Origin: Dendrophyllia cribrosa
Taxonomy: Eukaryota; Cnidaria; Anthozoa; Scleractinia; Dendrophylliidae
Length of the DNA stretch: 64,000 bases
Direction: 5' to 3'
Assembly (NCBI GenBank): GCA_024195265.1
Contig: JAJLRJ010000013.1
Span: 14,874,822-14,938,821 of the forward strand
In this document: piece by piece, positions 40,501-51,223 of the stretch
How the letters are laid out: the number at the start of each line of letters is the position of its first letter
How positions within the stretch are numbered: position 1 is the stretch's first letter
The notes under the pieces: generated by a model
What the model was told of the DNA's origin: nothing
Databases searched by the model: none
Seen by the model: only the letters and a program-made list of their open reading frames with translations
Translations under genes and position numbers: made by a program

Positions 40501-42521
40501 GCCGCTTCCGTGCTGGTGATTTCCACTGTGGGATGACGCACGTCGGACTTGTAGTAAAACGGGACCGTCCACGACTCCCAATCAAGATATCCTAAAACTC
40601 GAGCCAACCAGATGGGTAAGTACAGCGAAAAATCATTCGTGGGGAAGGTCCACTGGTAAAATCCTTTCTCGTCCAACTGCAGTTGGACACGAGCGATCGT
40701 GCCAGCATCTGAAACGGGTGTCTCCGTTTCGATGGCTTCATGAAGGGCCAACACAACATCTGCCAACGTCACGTAGAGCCCGCCCGCCAAAAAAATATCT
40801 TGTTTGCCGGAAGGGTAGTTGACAGAACACTGTATCTGGCGATCTTGAACGTTGTGAAACGTGTGAGGCATCAACAATTGCACCAGAGCCACTTCCCATG
40901 TGGCATCCAAGGTCCACTGTTCGGGTAATCTCAACCTGAAACGCGATGGGGTGTTGTTCGGGAAGAGGTCCTTCTGATCGTCACTTTCCAAAGTCACTCG
41001 ACGTCCCCCAGCAAAACTCATGGCGGCCGATTGCAAGGGTTGTGTGTTTTTCGTTCCTCCTTTGCGAAAGTACAACCAAACACCGGTGAGACCCGTGTAA
41101 AATGGTACACCCAAACCTTCAGCGTTTCTTAAATGCACTCTCAACTCGCTCAGATTTTGCGTGGGTCCTGCCAACGGTCTGAAATCCAAATGCTGCGGGT
41201 CGTATTCGACCGTGAGACCGTAATCGCTGCTAGGTGAGAGGGGAAAGGTGGCCAGCAATCGGCGTTGTCTGTCGCCCACAGGGCTAAATTCCACCACATC
41301 TACTTCGGTATTGCATCGCGTGAGGTCCACGTCAGACAAGTGGGTGTTTGTTTGGGCCAGGGATGTCTCCAAACTGGGCAAAGCCAACCAGGCCCCGAAT
41401 CCCTTAACCCGAGAAGGAGCCTTGAGTTGTGGGGTGCCCATCACTGTCTCCAGACCGTTTTTGAAATCGACGTAGACCCCTTCTCGGGCCTGCAGAAACC
41501 ACTTGCCGGGTTCAATAGTGACCACCGTCACGGGGGATTGTCGCGCGTAGGGTAACAAGGGAGACGGGTCGCGCACCCAAGCCCCCATGTCAAAGACGGC
41601 TCTTTTGCCAAACGTGTAGTGCAACCGCTCAACGGCAGTGTTGAGTTTGATGCGTACGCCTCCCAACAGAAAATCTTCCGTCTCGATGCCAAAGTGATGC
41701 GTATCCAAACAACTAACCACCCAATCGGCTTGCGTACCTTCTCCCGCGTCCGCGTAGACGGTGTTGTGAGCCACAATGCGCGTCTGGCCCAGCCGATCTG
41801 GATTGGGCTCCAAAAATCCCATCAACAGAGCCAACGATTCCCCCAGATTGTACTGACCCTGCGCCCACAGATGGAGTGAATAATGCGTCCTGGGTCTGGA
41901 TGGACTAGCTCTAGTTAACCAGATGTAATTTCTCTTTAAACCCATGAGTTTCAGGAGGGCGAATCCTACGTAATATTCGATCTGAATGAAGCGCGTAGGG
42001 AGTGCGACTTGTTTCACGCGATAAGTGTTTCCGATCCTTTGCAAAAATTTACGCACCAGGTCGGGACGAAACAGATCCAGTTTGGGATTTGTGGGAAAAT
42101 TTTCGTCCGTGGTGCCAGGAGATTCCATGTGGAGTTGTCCGTAATGATGTTGACTGCCCGACAAGGTGGGTATCACGTACCACCCCATCTTCTGCACCAA
42201 ATCGCCAAGCAATTCTGCCGCGTGCGTGAAGTGTTTGTGCGAAGTCAGCGCCATTGATCGAGTGGGAACCGATCCATCCGAGCTCCCCACACGCACATGG
42301 TAATCCTGCGACGATTTCAACACGGTGTTCCCGTAAGAATTGGTGTACAACAGTTTCAAAAGGGCAACTTGCCACTGGTCAGTGAGCGTCAATGGAATCT
42401 CCAGCCGTTGTCGGAACGCACTGCGCACGGTGGTCTGTCCGGGTTCGAGGGGTTCCGTGCCCACATCCCCACTATTCAGAAACAGCAAAAAATCATCGTC
42501 CATTTCCCAGGGTTTGGCCAT
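40443..42521 (-). CDS. Element B: two penton-like minor capsid proteins fused in one frame
   Basis: 692 aa from ATG 42521 (MAKPWEMDDD). Part 1 (residues ~1-490) opens with a Polinton penton-type motif, LTLTDQWQVALLKLLYTNSY. Part 2 starts at an internal MSFAGGRRVTLESDD and has LDATWEVALVQLLMPHTF. Element A has stop codons between the parts, so two genes may be ancestral. The last ~20 residues are out-of-frame sequence brought in by the deletion at 40500. Penton proteins occupy capsid vertices. Confidence 0.72.
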   Translation of the reverse strand: MAKPWEMDDDFLLFLNSGDVGTEPLEPGQTTVRSAFRQRLEIPLTLTDQWQVALLKLLYTNSYGNTVLKSSQDYHVRVGSSDGSVPTRSMALTSHKHFTHAAELLGDLVQKMGWYVIPTLSGSQHHYGQLHMESPGTTDENFPTNPKLDLFRPDLVRKFLQRIGNTYRVKQVALPTRFIQIEYYVGFALLKLMGLKRNYIWLTRASPSRPRTHYSLHLWAQGQYNLGESLALLMGFLEPNPDRLGQTRIVAHNTVYADAGEGTQADWVVSCLDTHHFGIETEDFLLGGVRIKLNTAVERLHYTFGKRAVFDMGAWVRDPSPLLPYARQSPVTVVTIEPGKWFLQAREGVYVDFKNGLETVMGTPQLKAPSRVKGFGAWLALPSLETSLAQTNTHLSDVDLTRCNTEVDVVEFSPVGDRQRRLLATFPLSPSSDYGLTVEYDPQHLDFRPLAGPTQNLSELRVHLRNAEGLGVPFYTGLTGVWLYFRKGGTKNTQPLQSAAMSFAGGRRVTLESDDQKDLFPNNTPSRFRLRLPEQWTLDATWEVALVQLLMPHTFHNVQDRQIQCSVNYPSGKQDIFLAGGLYVTLADVVLALHEAIETETPVSDAGTIARVQLQLDEKGFYQWTFPTNDFSLYLPIWLARVLGYLDWESWTVPFYYKSDVRHPTVEITSTEAATSTKNPSSTSQHHGREFG

Positions 42522-43582
42522 TTTTTTACGAGGACTTTTTTTAACTCTGTGACGGGTATCCACGTTTGATAATCGGGAGCAAGTCCTTGCCAGTTGACTA
42601 ACATTTGACGAGTGGGTCCGCGTCCCTTGTATTTAAGCTTTTTACTCACCTGCCATTGGTTGGGTAGAGCTCGTACTTTTTGCAGTTGAGGTTCATAAAA
42701 TCGTCCACGTACTTTATCACCTTTCCAAGTGTCCAACTTATAATAATTCACACCATCGTACAAGGACCGTTGACGATCGGTCACCGTGTACACGTCTTGC
42801 GACCAATTACCCCGATAACTCTTGGAAAAGGCACTCTTTTTACCCTTGACGGGTTTTGTGGTGCGCACAAAATCCCCTGGTCGAAACTTGTAAGGGTCTA
42901 AGGCAGGGGTGGGTTTGAACAACCGCTTCCAGACCACCGAGGCATTGTCGTCAGTGACATCGGCCGGGGCCATTTAAGTGCGGCTGTGAATGCGCGTGTT
43001 GTACTTGTCCACCAACAAGGGTAAGACCTCCAAATATTTGGGGGTGTTGCGAGCTGTCATGTACTTGTACATCAATTCCTTCAAAGTGCGATTGAAACGT
43101 TCGACCACAGCAGCTTTGGGTTCACCTCGAGTGGAATAGTGGTGAATGTTATACTCGTCCAGTAATTGCTTCATGTGTTGGTTGTAGAATTCTTTCCCTT
43201 GATCCGTCTGCAAGTTGACGGGCTTACGTCCTCCTGAATTCTCCAACAAATAACGAAAGGCATCTGCCGTGGCCTTGCCCTTCTTGCTTTTTAAGGCAAT
43301 GACCCATGCATATTTGGACAACACATCGATGACCGTCAGTAGGTATCGGGTGCGTTTGTTTTGGGCAATAAGTTTGGCATCCTGCATTTCCACAAGATCC
43401 GCCTGCCAGGTATAATCCACTTGCGGAGGCACGACCGTCTTGCTGCGTGGAAATCGTACCTGACGAGGACGGTGTAACGTGAAAGTGGGTTCTCCTTGTA
43501 AATACCTTTGCGCCTGGCTGGGTGAGACGTCCAACGTGTCGCGGGCCACCTTGGTCAATTCCTTGAAATTTCCACTCAACGC

Positions 43583-43786
43583 TAAACGGAAGTTGCATAA
43601 GCACGTTTAGGCTAGGGTCACGAAATTGTAACCGGAGACATTTGAGGAGAGACAATAGGCTTTGGGAAGAGAGATAGAACGAATTTTAGAGACGCGTTGT
43701 AAAACCACGAGGAGAATAAAACAAGGATTTGTCAAACACAATTTGTGAGTACGTGAGTTTAGAGTGTACCCCACAAGTTCGGTACA
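43583..43786 (+). repeat. BEL/Pao 5' LTR
   Basis: 204 bp. It has an AATAAAACAAGG segment that may contain the polyadenylation signal. Differs from the 3' LTR at about three bases (two near 43640, one near 43735). Confidence 0.9.
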
Positions 43787-43790
43787 TTTG

Positions 43791-43803
43791 TGGTGCCGGG
43801 ACC
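43791..43803 (+). promoter_or_regulatory. Primer binding site of BEL element
   Basis: TGGTGCCGGGACC lies 4 bp after the 5' LTR and begins with TGG, complementary to a tRNA CCA end. I do not assign the tRNA. Confidence 0.6.
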
Positions 43804-43900
43804 AGGATCAAGGAAACGGCGAAAACAACGACAGCTGACAACCATACAGGATTTGAGAGATCTAGACGAACCGCGTGGTTGGTGCAGTAAAGCAAATTTC

Positions 43901-46900
43901 ATGGAAGGAAACGAGCAGTCTTCAGAAGCGCTGGAGCGCCTAGAAAGAGATATCGATAAGGAGGTCGCAAAGTTGAAATACTACATGGAGCCAGCCGACG
44001 AGCTTATTGAAAATAACGATTACTTAGAGATGGAAATCGCCGTAAAACAAGGGACTCGACTAATCAGTAAAATTACGGATCTTATTTCGCAACTGGAAGG
44101 CTTGAAGCTGGACCTTGGAGCTTCGGCGCGAGACGTTCGACAGTGGAAGAAGGACAAGAAGAACGAGTTTTCTCCCTTAGTATAGGAAAGGGACAAAATT
44201 TCCGAATTATTGTCGACTAAACAAAGACAAAGGGACGAGGAAATCGAGAAGCAGAATTGGGAGGCCAAACGAGAGCGCGAGGAACGCGTCACGCGAGAAC
44301 GACAACAACAAGAAAAGGAATTCTGGGAGGAGAAGTTCAGAGCCGAGTTGCGCGCGGCAGAGCAAAAGTTGGAGATGGAAACGGCCGCAAAAGCTACTCA
44401 CGCAAAGCTTCCTAAGTTGAGAATTACACCTTTCAAGGGTACATCATCGGATTGGGTCCGATTTGAAAATATGTTTGTCACGCAAGTCCACAGTCGACCA
44501 GTTCCAGACGAAGAGAAATTTGGCTACTTGCTAGAGATGGTCGTACCCAAGGTAAGGGAGAAAATTTCTAACCTTAAACCAGGTACCTTGGGGTACAAAA
44601 CGGCATGGGAGAGATTACAAAGGGAATACGGGCAAACTAAGCTTGTTGTGAACGCCCACATGGACGAAATCATAAACTTAACACCAGTAAAAGGGAACAG
44701 TTTCGAGAAAGTAAGAGAATTCTATGAAGTGCTAAGCAAAAATTACGACGCCTTACAAACCCTGGGGGAGGCTGACATGTTGAGAGGATTCGTGATGACG
44801 ACACTGAAGAAATTACCACAAGTTAAACCCGATCTTGTTAGAGTTGACGATCACTGGGAGGAATGGGGCATGAAGGAATTAATTGAAAACCTGCAAAAGT
44901 GGCTCAAAAGGAACAAGGTGGATGACTCGTCGACTGATGTAGGGGACTCAAGAAAAAGGGAACGGCACTGGTATACAAGGAGAAAGAAGGACGCTGGCCG
45001 TGAACCCAAACCCCCTTTTTGCCTATACTGTCAAGGTGACCACTGGGGAGAAGCCTGTGGAGTCTTCGACACCATAGAAAAAAGAAGAAATTTCTTTCAC
45101 GAAAGGAGACTGTGTTACAACTGTGGACGTGAGGGTCATGGGGCAAGTCACTGCCGAAGTCGCCCTTGTTTCAAGTGTAAGTCAAGACACCACACGAGCC
45201 TATGTGACAAACATTTGGTGAACGGACCGAGTGACGGCACGGTGTTCACAGCATATCACCCCGGCTCAGAAGATCGATCGCTACCAGCCATCATTCCGCT
45301 GAGGATTCAAGGAATCACCTTGTGGGCTTACTTGGATACAGGCTCGGGGAGGAATTTCATATCAAAAGAAGCAATTGAGATGCTAAATTTGAAGCCTACG
45401 CGCCATGAGTCACGCCAATTCGTCACTATCAACGGTGTCCAGAAACAGTCCCTGCCCATATTTGAAGTGAGACTTGATTCTTTGGATCATAGAACGAGTG
45501 AGCGGGTAGAAATCACTGGGAGTAAGATGGCGGATTTCACAACCGTGAGGAGACCGACTGTTAAGGAGTTAAAGGCAAGATACGAACATGCCCGAGACAA
45601 ACAGTTTTACGTGACAGCAAGTGAAGAGTATCCCATTCACATGATCTTGGGTGACAGGACCTACTGCAAAATAAGGACCGATCAAACATTCAAGGGGCGC
45701 CCCGAGGACCCAATAGTAGAGGAGACGACGTTTGGATGGGTCATCCATGGAGGCGTGGAGTACACAGACAACAAGTGTATGTACGTCAAAGAGGCGAGTG
45801 ACTACGAGAAGCTCTACAGTTTAGACGTGTTGGGGGTAGAGGATAGAGGAGAGGATGATCCGTCGGACGTGCTCAGTAGTTTCAAGGAGAGTGTGAAAAG
45901 GGGAGTAGACGGCCGGTACGAAGTGAGCGTACCTTGGATTCCAGGTAGTTCCTTGTCAAGTACGAACGAACAGCCAAGCAGGAGACGCCTAATCAGGGTT
46001 GAGAAGAAGTTGAGCCAAAACCCAAAGTTGAGGGAAGAGTATGGGAAAATCGTGAGAGAGCAGCTAGAGGAAGGAATAGTGGAGGTTGCGCCCAAAACGC
46101 CGACCGGAGACCGCACTTTCTACATGCCGCACAAACCGGTCGTCAGGGAGAGCGCGAGTACGACCAAAGTGAGAATGGTTTTCGACGCTAGTGCGAAACC
46201 ACACCTACTGGCCAACAGCATAAACGAATGTATGTACACGGGTCCGCCACTTCAGCCCTTACTGTGGGACATCTTGATCAGAGCACGCATGTCCACCCAT
46301 CTTGTCCTAGCGGATATCCAGAAGGCGTTCTTGCAGATTGGTGTCAGAGAAGAGGATCGGGACGCATTCCGGTTCCTGTTTAACATAAATGGTAAAGAAC
46401 AACATCTGAGGTTCACCAGAGTCCCATTTGGGGGAGAGTCAAGTCCATTTCTGTTGGGTGCCACCCTCAACTACCATTACGATCAGCAAGGCAAAGAATT
46501 TCAAGAAACCGTCCAGGCCTTGAAGGAGAACACATACGTGGACAATTTGATGAAGACCGGGGAAGAAGAGCAGGAACTGAAAAAATTCAAAAGAGAAGCA
46601 ACCAGCATCCTGGAGAGTGCAAAGTTTCCCGTCCATAAATGGGAATCAGACGTTGAGACTCTGGAAAGTGAAGATTCAACAAACCCTAGCAAGATCCCCG
46701 GGATAACATGGGACAAAAGAGATGATACACTGGAGGTCCAAGTACCAGAGCCTTCTGATAACCAGCTGTTGACAAAGAGAGGAATACTGAGCCACCTTGC
46801 AAGTATTTACGACCCGCTAGGGATGATTTCACCCACAACCGTGAAGGGGAAGCAGATCTACAGAGACGCGTGCGATGAAACAAAGGGGTGGAACACGGAC

Positions 46901-49111
46901 GTTTCAAATCAGCTGAAGAGAGATTGGATCAAATGGTCTAGCCAACTAAAACCTGTGAGAATTCCAAGAAGTGTAACGAGAGGAGTAGGTCGGATACAAG
47001 CCGTACATCTTCATGTGTTTGCAGACGCTAGCAACATTGCATGTTCTGCAGTAACTATAGCCGTGGTCGAAGGTGAGACAGGAGTGGTCAAAGGTCTACT
47101 GACATCAAAGTCGAGAGTCTCAAAACGAAACACAACCATAGCGAGAAAAGAGTTGGTGAGCGGACAGATGGCAGCGAACATGGTCAGAAATCTGCACAAC
47201 GCACTTAAACGATGGCCCATCGTTTCCACGACAGTGTGGATGGACAGTATGGTTGCTCTGTATTGGATCAGAAATCCGGGAAAACCTTGGAAAGTTTTCG
47301 TATCAAACCGAGTCAAAAAGATGGCGGAAATTACCGGCGAAACAGGGATCAGTTGGAAGTACTGTCCAACAGAGAAGAATTTGGCAGACCTGGGAAGCAG
47401 AGGAGCTGGAATTCACAAGATGGAGACCGGAGGGTGGTTTACAGGTCCTGAATGGTTATTAGACGAGAAGCAGTCGCCGGATCAGCCAGATTTTGAATGC
47501 ACCAAGGACGTCAACGATGAACACAAACCTATCAAGGAAGAAAACCTCTACACTAAAGAGCACAAGCCCGACGAGTGGGAGGCACTGTTAGAGAGACACA
47601 AGTATTGGAAGACTCTGCGAGTAACGGCCTGGGCACTAAGGTTCCTGAACAATTCCTTGGCGAGACGACAGAGAGCATCGAAGCTGACGGGGCCGTTGAC
47701 ACCGGAGGAGATGGGAAACGCAAAGAAACATTGGATCAAGAAGGACCAAAGTGGTACCTCTCCAAATTTACAAACACCTGGCTGGGAGCTAGTCAAGGAC
47801 GACACCAGCATCCTGAGGTGTAGTGGAAGGATTTCCGGTTACAACCCTATATACATCGAAGGGGGACTGTTTGGCGAGAAACTTATTGCTCATACGCATG
47901 AGCAGATAATGCACCTGGGAGTTGCAAACACAATGGCGAACATACGAAACGAGTGGTGGATTCCAAGGCTGAGGTCCAAGGTCAAAAAGGTGATCAATCG
48001 ATGTAACACTTGCAAAGTATTCAGCACGAAGCCCTATGGATCCACGACAACAGCTGCAATGCCGAGGTTTCGGGCGGAGGAGGGGCGGCCGTTCGAAACA
48101 ACTGGACTAGATTTCGCTGGTCCACTTGACTACAAAGTCACCAAGAAGGAGCGAGGAAAATGTCACGTCTTGATCTTCACTTGCGCCACCTCAAGAGCGG
48201 TACACCTGGAAGTAACGAAATCACAGACGGCGGAGGAGTTTCAGAGAAAGCTGAACTCGTTCCTTGCCAGGAAGACCAGACCTCGTCTCATCATTTCAGA
48301 CAACGCTTCGGTGTTCAAGGCTACCGCAAGCTGGATAAAGAAGATACGGAAGAGCGAGAGGCTACAAGACCATCTTGCGAGAGAAGACATCAGATGGCAA
48401 TTCAACCTTTCCAGATCCCCATGGTGGGGTGGAATGTATGAGCGGGTTATCAAAGACGTAAAGAAGACTCTTTACAAGACGTTACGTAGGACAACCCTAA
48501 GCTTCGAACAGCTCGAGACGGTGATAGTCGACATAGAGAGGCAAATGAACAACCGCCCTTTGACATACCTCGAAAGCGAGGGAGGGGAGGAACAAGTTTT
48601 GACCCCGAATGTGCTGATGTGGGGACAGAACGCACACGAGATAGAGGAAATAGAAGAAGACGGAGACGAAGTGAGCAAACTTCACAAGCGACTGAAGGAA
48701 GCCAAACAGCATGCGTGGAGAAGATGGAAGCATGAATACATACGCAGTTTATTGGAGAGCCATCGAGTTAACAGGAAGACCGCCCTGGTACCGGACATTG
48801 GAGAAATCGTGCTAGTTGTTGGCGACGAGAAAAACCGAGCGAAGTGGAAGAAAGGAAGAGTAATGCGTCATGTGCGAGGAAGAGATGGGGTCATCAGGGG
48901 AGTAATTTTGCTGCACAAGCGCCATCACATTGAGAGGCCACTAAGTTTGGTCTGCCCACTGGAGATTAAAGGGCCGGTCGCAGCTGAGGACGCACCCTTG
49001 CAGCTGACGCCTGGAAGTCAACAGACAGAGCGGTTCAGGATTAGAAGACAAGCCGCTGAGACCGCAAAGGAGAAAATACGACTGATCACTGCGGATGATG
49101 ACGATGACTGA
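43901..49111 (+). CDS. BEL/Pao gag-pol polyprotein with one in-frame TAG
   Basis: One frame from ATG 43901, interrupted only by TAG at 44183-44185; downstream 1633 codons are open. Order: coiled-coil gag, gag-type domain (PKLRITPFKGTSSDW), three Cys/His knuckles (CLYCQG, CYNCGREGH, CFKCKSRHH), aspartic protease (LDTGSGRNFIS), reverse transcriptase with YVDN at the active site, RNase H, integrase zinc finger and DDE core (LDFAGPL, ISDNASV, WGGMYERV) and a C-terminal domain. The TAG could be a decay mutation (CAG) or a readthrough site. Confidence 0.9.
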
Positions 49112-49194
49112 ACTCGTTCTAGTTCAATTAGTCATTTAAGTTTGAACACTGTTTCGGTAAAAATTAATTGACACTTTTAATTTTTAGGGGAGTG

Positions 49195-49398
49195 TAAACG
49201 GAAGTTGCATAAGCACGTTTAGGCTAGGGTCACGAAATTGTAACCGGAGACGTGTGAGGAGAGACAATAGGCTTTGGGAAGAGAGATAGAACGAATTTTA
49301 GAGACGCGTTGTAAAACCACGAGGAGAATAAAACAAGGATTTGTCGAACACAATTTGTGAGTACGTGAGTTTAGAGTGTACCCCACAAGTTCGGTACA
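49195..49398 (+). repeat. BEL/Pao 3' LTR
   Basis: 204 bp, preceded by the polypurine-like TTTTTAGGGGAG and two bases TG that are lost at the 5' end, as expected from integrase end-processing. Confidence 0.9.
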
Positions 49399-49469
49399 AC
49401 GCGTAAGGACTCTCCAGATCCAAATACAAGTCTTCCAAAGGACTCATCTGCTCGGCCTTCTTCATTTTT

Positions 49470-49856
49470 TTAGATGGGGAACAAACAGGTGCGCACCACC
49501 AATGGGATCAATCGCCGGGTCAGACTCACTGTAAATTGAGCCACAAAACGTCCAAAACTAGGTATGTATGCTTGTTGTTGTTGCTTAAATATCCAATGAC
49601 GATGTTCACGGTAAGCGTCCAGGGACAAACATTGACGCATAACGCTTAAATAAGCCATCAAATGAAGCAAACTAAACGGTTTGTTCTTCTCTTTGTTTCT
49701 GGTCACCAGTTGCGCAAACGCTATGTCCGGTTCTAGCTCTTGTAACGCATCATCACTCAAGTCCAACAAAGAATGGGGGTCGACTCTTTCTAAAAAGAGA
49801 ATGGCACATCCCAACCAATCTTTTAAAGTGATCTGGGCGTCAGACGTTCTCGACAT
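49470..49856 (-). CDS. Element B: 128-aa protein of unknown function next to integrase
   Basis: From ATG 49856 (MSRTSDAQITLKDWLG). Acidic helical N-terminal half (FLERVDPHSLLDLSDDALQE), then FSLLHLMAYLSVMRQ and a basic hydrophobic C-terminus. It ends 4 bp before the integrase start. I recognise no family. It is divergent to the plus-strand 165-aa gene with a 150-bp shared promoter region containing TATAAA at 49931-49936. Confidence 0.6.
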   Translation of the reverse strand: MSRTSDAQITLKDWLGCAILFLERVDPHSLLDLSDDALQELEPDIAFAQLVTRNKEKNKPFSLLHLMAYLSVMRQCLSLDAYREHRHWIFKQQQQAYIPSFGRFVAQFTVSLTRRLIPLVVRTCLFPI

Positions 49857-49930
49857 TTTTTTAATCTTGCGCGCTGAAGTGTTCTTTGTTAACGTGTTAC
49901 CATTTGTTTTGATACCTTGTCGTTTCTTTT

Positions 49931-49979
49931 TTTATAGAAGATTTTGGTGGGACTGACAGTTCGCGCTTTCTATATAAGG
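49931..49979. promoter_or_regulatory. Divergent promoter region with two TATA boxes
   Basis: TATAAA on the minus strand at 49931-49936 faces the 128-aa gene. TATATAAGG on the plus strand at 49971-49979 lies ~36 bp before ATG 50008. Confidence 0.55.
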
Positions 49980-50007
49980 ATAACGTTTAGTCTTTTTTAC
50001 ACCAAAC

Positions 50008-50505
50008 ATGACTTCTCCTTTCACGAGTCTGAATGCTCGCCCTTGGCGGCGTTGGTGGATTGTAGAATTATTAAAATGCATGCAACATCATGTGGTATTG
50101 AAACCGCCCGATAACCCCATTTGGTCACCCGAAGCCTTGTTGTTCTTACATGATCTACGAGCTAACATTAATAGGGCTCTTCGACAAGTCACTTTTCCAG
50201 ATGTGTACGACGAATGGGTGCATCAGCTGCATGAAAATGGTATCGTACACCCGATCTGGACCCCTGAAAACTGTCAATTTGTGCGCAACATGTTGTCAAC
50301 CGATGTGGTCACCGTACGCATTTTGGAAGAAATTTTATCCTTCCGACGTCAAGATCTGTTCTTTACCTATGAACTATTAGGATTGACGCACGTCAACATC
50401 GATGAAGTGTTTGACTGGCAGCGCCTGAAATTAGGTCATAATTGGACAGATGAGGTGGACAGCGATGACAGCTCCTCGTGCAAGGACTTGGGATTAGATC
50501 CATAA
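50008..50505 (+). CDS. Element B: 165-aa plus-strand protein, unknown
   Basis: The only recognised plus-strand gene of the element outside the TIR. MTSPFTSLNARPWRRWWIVE is followed by a helical, Trp- and His-containing body (NPIWSPEALLFLHDLRANI, YDEWVHQLHENG) and an acidic tail with DEVDSDDSSS. The two halves each contain a PIW(S/T)PE motif, hinting at an internal repeat. No family recognised. A strong TATA box precedes it. Intact. Confidence 0.65.
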   Translation: MTSPFTSLNARPWRRWWIVELLKCMQHHVVLKPPDNPIWSPEALLFLHDLRANINRALRQVTFPDVYDEWVHQLHENGIVHPIWTPENCQFVRNMLSTDVVTVRILEEILSFRRQDLFFTYELLGLTHVNIDEVFDWQRLKLGHNWTDEVDSDDSSSCKDLGLDP

Positions 50506-50689
50506 AAAAACTGACGGTCGCCGAAGTTTGCATGAGAGGACAAACGACCCACGAGCCTTAAGCTCAATGAAAAAAAAACCTGATTGATCAATGTTTTTTT
50601 TTTGCCATTGTTGTCAATCGCAGCCATGTTTTCTTCTCTTCACTTTTTTATTGAGTAAAACGTTGGTGCAATGTGAATGAAACCTCTGT
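50506..50689. other. A/T-rich spacer with hairpin-forming runs
   Basis: Two complementary A- and T-runs around TGATTGATCAATG (about 50567-50601) could form a hairpin at the 3' end of the plus-strand gene. No gene. Confidence 0.4.
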
Positions 50690-50935
50690 TGTCTTAGTCT
50701 TGGTTTTCAAAGTGGCGTGGGATAGCAAAACATGGTGGACATCAAACATGTTTAAATTCTTGCGGATGTTGTTGTAACAATCGTTTGGGTCGACCCAACG
50801 GAATTCCCTGGGAGGATGCAAATCGTGCCACTCCTCTTAAACTGCCTGTAGCTTTGGAATCATTGTATTTCGACAACAATTGTTTGTCAGTGGAACATCT
50901 TCTATTGGAATAGGTTTCAACCCTTCTTTATAGCG
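50690..50935 (-). pseudogene. Remnant of an unidentified gene with its own TATA box
   Basis: TATAAAG on the minus strand at 50926-50932 is followed by a frame reading LLSKYNDSKATGSLRGVARF and PLGRPKRLLQQHPQ before a stop. The spacing resembles by eye the N-terminal region of the element's own integrase. There is no usable ATG. It may mark the start of a large gene now deleted. Confidence 0.35.
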
Positions 50936-51223
50936 TCTATACAAAGAGGAACATACCCACGGCATGACTCACCATCGACCCCAATTCCACAAGAGATCAA
51001 ACAACCTTTTTGCCCAGTTTCATTTTTATTCAACATTCAAACAATTTAAACCTTTTATAGCAATAATGATAAGTTTTTTCAAACGTTTTTTTGAAAAAAA
51101 AGAGTAGTACATTTTGGGTGACTTGGCTGACTAGAGCCAAAAGTGTTTGGAAAGGCTTCTTGGATCACTCTCGCTGATTCCGTCTGCTCTGCGCGTTTCT
51201 TTTGCTCTTCTTGTTTCTTTAAG
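50936..51223. other. Spacer in element B
   Basis: No gene recognised; T-rich stretch near 51070-51100. Confidence 0.4.

Larger units (their letters stand above)
43583..49398 (+). mobile_element. BEL/Pao LTR retrotransposon, nearly intact
   Basis: Two 204-bp LTRs (43583-43786, 49195-49398) start TAAACGGAAG and end GTTCGGTACA. By eye they differ at 3 positions. It is flanked by ACGC or AACGC. A primer-binding-like TGGTGCCGGGACC at 43791 and a purine-rich AGGGGAG before the 3' LTR complete the structure. It is inserted in the Polinton integrase gene, opposite in strand to it, and the low LTR divergence marks it as young. Confidence 0.93.
42476..49465 (-). pseudogene. Element B: retroviral-type integrase with chromodomain, split by BEL element
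   Basis: It starts at ATG 49465 (MKKAEQMSPLEDLYLD), is interrupted at 49398/43583 by the BEL insertion, resumes at 43582 and runs leftward. The core has Asp in YTWQADLVEM, Asp in NLQTDQGKEF and Glu in AAVVERFNR, the DDE triad. A TAA at 42974-42976 follows HSRT. The C-terminal part (42476-42973) has FRPGDFVRT and a chromodomain-like VNWQGLAPDYQTWIPV. It inserts the element DNA; this copy is dead. Confidence 0.85.
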
